Below are positions 4,914-6,542 of a stretch of DNA of 6,542 bases, piece after piece. Position 1 is the stretch's first letter, and each line of letters begins with the position of its first letter. The stretch comes from Galactobacter sp. (lineage in GTDB: Bacteria; Actinomycetota; Actinomycetes; Actinomycetales; Micrococcaceae), in assembly GCA_022712075.1 (NCBI GenBank), contig JALAHE010000284.1:1-6542 (forward strand), written 5' to 3'. The notes below the pieces were generated by a model. That model saw only the letters and a list, made by a program, of their open reading frames with translations. It searched no databases and was not told the origin of the DNA. The translations under genes were made by a program, and so were the position numbers.

Positions 4914-5713
4914 GGCTCATCGCCACCGATCTGGACGGGACCATCGTCCGCCACGACGGCACCGTCTCCCCGCGCACCGCGGCGGCCCTCAACGAGGCCC
5001 GCGCGGCCGGCGTCGCCCTGGTCCTCGTGACGGGGCGCCCCACGCGCTGGCTTTCTGGGCTGCGCGAGGCCCTGGGTAGCCTCGGCACCGCTATCTGCTC
5101 CAACGGGGCTGTGGTGTACGACGACGACGCCGGCCGGGTGTTGGAGGCAAGCGTCCTGCCCGTGGGCGACCTCGTCGCGGCGCGCGAGCGCGTCCTGGCG
5201 CTGGCTCCCGATGCTGTTTTTGCCGCGGAGACCGTGGCTGGACTGCACCTCGAGCGCGGCTTCGCCTCCTCGCGCGCCGAGCGCGAGGGCCTGGCCGAGG
5301 AACCCTTCGACGCTGAGGCCCTGGCCGCGGAGGGGGTCGTGAAGCTCCTTGCCCGCCGCCCCGGCGGAACCTGCGCCGAGTTCGAGCGGCTCGTGGCGCC
5401 CGCGTTGGAGGGCCTCGTGGCCCTGACCCACTCGGCCCCCGGCGTGCCGCTCATCGAGATGGCGGCCCCAGGCGTCGACAAGGCCGTCACGCTGGCCAGG
5501 CACGCGGCGCGCCTCGGCGTGGAACCAGCGGACGTCGTGGCCTTCGGCGACATGCCAAACGACGTCGGGATGCTCTCCTGGGCCGGGCGCGGCTACGCCG
5601 TGGGCGACTCGCAGCCGCGCGTCATGCGCGCTGCCGATCACGTCATCGGCTCCGTGGAGGAGGACTCGGTGGCCCAGGTGCTCGAGTCCCTGCTCGCGGC
5701 GGGTCGGGCGTGA
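4910..5713 (+). CDS. Cof-type HAD-IIB family hydrolase (phosphatase)
   Basis: This 267-residue HAD phosphatase has all four core motifs. Motif I is DLDGT with nucleophile Asp7 and acid/base Asp9, motif II is Thr41 in VTGRP, motif III is Lys191 in GVDKAV, and motif IV is GDMPND (213-218) with Asp214 and Asp218 for Mg2+. The C2B cap lies between motifs II and III (about 85-185), which places it with Cof/YidA-like phosphatases. These usually act on sugar phosphates, nucleotide-derived phosphates or cofactor phosphates, often broadly. No signal peptide is present. The start ATG overlaps the kinase stop (ATGA, 4910-4913) with GGAG at 4898-4901. Its own TGA overlaps the GTG of the next gene, so it is the middle gene of a coupled trio. 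The substrate is unknown; the context hints at a sugar or glycerol phosphate. Confidence 0.9.
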   Translation: MRLIATDLDGTIVRHDGTVSPRTAAALNEARAAGVALVLVTGRPTRWLSGLREALGSLGTAICSNGAVVYDDDAGRVLEASVLPVGDLVAARERVLALAPDAVFAAETVAGLHLERGFASSRAEREGLAEEPFDAEALAAEGVVKLLARRPGGTCAEFERLVAPALEGLVALTHSAPGVPLIEMAAPGVDKAVTLARHAARLGVEPADVVAFGDMPNDVGMLSWAGRGYAVGDSQPRVMRAADHVIGSVEEDSVAQVLESLLAAGRA

Positions 5714-6542
5714 GCGGATACCTGCTCAACGCCCCCGGCGGGCCGCTGGCCGGCTTCGTTCTCGGCTTTGCCCACCGCGGCGGCGCACGCGCCGACGAGA
5801 ACACCCTCGCCGCGTTCACGGCGGCGGCGGCCCACGGCTTCGCGTACCTGGAGACCGACGTGCGCCTGAGCGGCGACGGCGTCCTCTACGCGATCCACGA
5901 CGCAACGGTTGACCGCGTCACGAACGGCACGGGCGCCGTGGCCTCGCTCAGCTCGGCGCAGCTCGACGCCCTCACCGTCCACGGGCCCGCCGGTGAGCCG
6001 CCGGCGCGCTTCGAGACCCTGCTGCGCGCGCTGCCGCACGCGCGCTGGAACGTTGATCTCAAGTCCGACGGTGCGGCGGAGGAGCTCGTGCGCCTCGTCG
6101 CCGAGGCGGGCGCCCAGGACCGCGTCCTCGTCGCCTCGTTTGCCTCGGGTCACCGGCGCCGGGCGCAATCCCTCCTGCCGTCCCTGGCGGGGAGCGCCGG
6201 GCCGTGGCTCGTGGCCGCCTCGGTGCTGCTGGGGCCCCTCGCGATCCCCCTGCTGCGGCGCGCCCGCGCCCGCGGGATCGTGGCGCTGCAGGTGCCGGTG
6301 CGGCAGTACGGGATCCGCGTGGTGAGCGCCGCCTGGCTGCGGCGCTTGCACGCCGCAGGCGTGCAGGCGCACGTGTGGGTCGTCGACGATCCAGATCAGA
6401 TGCGGGAGCTGATCGAGGCGGGCGTGGACGGGCTCATGACCGACGAGCCGGCGCTGCTGGCCTCGGTGCTCGGCGCGCGCGGCTGGTGGCCGCACGGATC
6501 GCCGCGACGCGCCTGCTGGGCCAGCGCACCCCCAGAATGCGC
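5710..6542 (+). CDS. glycerophosphodiester phosphodiesterase (3' end cut by window)
   Basis: The GTG at 5710 overlaps the phosphatase stop (GTGA, 5710-5713) and opens a frame without a stop to the window edge, 277 codons. The product is a GDPD-family TIM barrel, which hydrolyses glycerophosphodiesters to sn-glycerol 3-phosphate and an alcohol. Landmarks are His22-Arg23 with Glu30-Asn31 (AHRGGARADENT), the metal ligands Glu48 and Asp50 (LETDVRLSGDG), the second catalytic His63 (AIHD), Lys118 in NVDLKS, and the closing strands AHVWVVDDPDQM and GVDGLMTDEP. No signal peptide precedes the HRG strand, so it should be cytosolic, like UgpQ rather than secreted GlpQ. A hydrophobic run at 165-182 lies inside the barrel and is probably not a membrane segment. 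The ribosome binding site is weak, consistent with coupling. The domain is complete by about residue 260; the last 12-15 codons look off-frame. Confidence 0.9.
   Translation, partial: MSGYLLNAPGGPLAGFVLGFAHRGGARADENTLAAFTAAAAHGFAYLETDVRLSGDGVLYAIHDATVDRVTNGTGAVASLSSAQLDALTVHGPAGEPPARFETLLRALPHARWNVDLKSDGAAEELVRLVAEAGAQDRVLVASFASGHRRRAQSLLPSLAGSAGPWLVAASVLLGPLAIPLLRRARARGIVALQVPVRQYGIRVVSAAWLRRLHAAGVQAHVWVVDDPDQMRELIEAGVDGLMTDEPALLASVLGARGWWPHGSPRRACWASAPPEC

Noticed and set aside
6203..6255. Possible transmembrane segment in the phosphodiesterase
   Set aside because: The hydrophobic run (residues about 165-182) falls between conserved GDPD barrel elements, is interrupted by Pro and Gly, and is followed by core strands, so it is more likely barrel interior.
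1..6542. Search by eye for CRISPR arrays, tRNA genes, transposases, toxin-antitoxin pairs and phage genes
   Set aside because: No spaced repeats, cloverleaf with a CCA-type end, DDE-type enzyme or small paired genes were seen on either strand.

Overview
The window is very GC-rich, with nearly every third codon position G or C. It shows GTG starts, 4-nt gene overlaps and purine-rich GGAAG/GGAGG ribosome binding sites. Gene families and codon use point to a high-GC actinobacterium, probably of the Micrococcales (Micrococcaceae-like); that placement is inference. All recognisable genes are on the + strand. I see no tRNA, rRNA, CRISPR array, insertion sequence or phage gene. No stretch without a gene exceeds about 165 bases.

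Left part (1-1982): the probable last codons of an upstream gene, then a small stand-alone GNAT acetyltransferase of the COG2388 type (92-421). Next is a universal stress protein (572-1000) whose codon use suggests high expression. Ten bases later comes a protein with a LysR-type ligand-binding domain but no DNA-binding helix-turn-helix (1011-1982). It instead carries a long Lys/Ala/Gly-rich, histone-like C-terminal tail. This gene also contains a perfect 20-bp palindrome at 1118-1137.

Middle part (1983-3879): a candidate terminator and promoter lead into a FadR-subfamily GntR regulator (2116-2904). A 165-nt gap with several strong inverted repeats follows, then an intact enoyl-CoA hydratase with both catalytic glutamates (3070-3879).

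Right part (3880-6542): a GC-rich inverted repeat and a TAGACT -10 element precede a tightly packed trio. These are a PfkB/fructokinase-like sugar kinase (3990-4913), a Cof-type HAD-IIB phosphatase (4910-5713, ATGA overlap) and a cytosolic glycerophosphodiester phosphodiesterase (5710 to the window end, GTGA overlap). The overlaps imply translational coupling, so a sugar kinase, a phosphatase and a phosphodiesterase are probably made together. Their common substrate cannot be read from the sequence.

Overall this looks like an ordinary chromosomal housekeeping and metabolic region. I do not see a defence, mobile or biosynthetic system. The items most worth a second look are the HTH-less LysR-like protein with its basic tail, the 20-bp palindrome inside its gene, the kinase/phosphatase/phosphodiesterase operon, and an apparent change of coding frame at the extreme 3' end.
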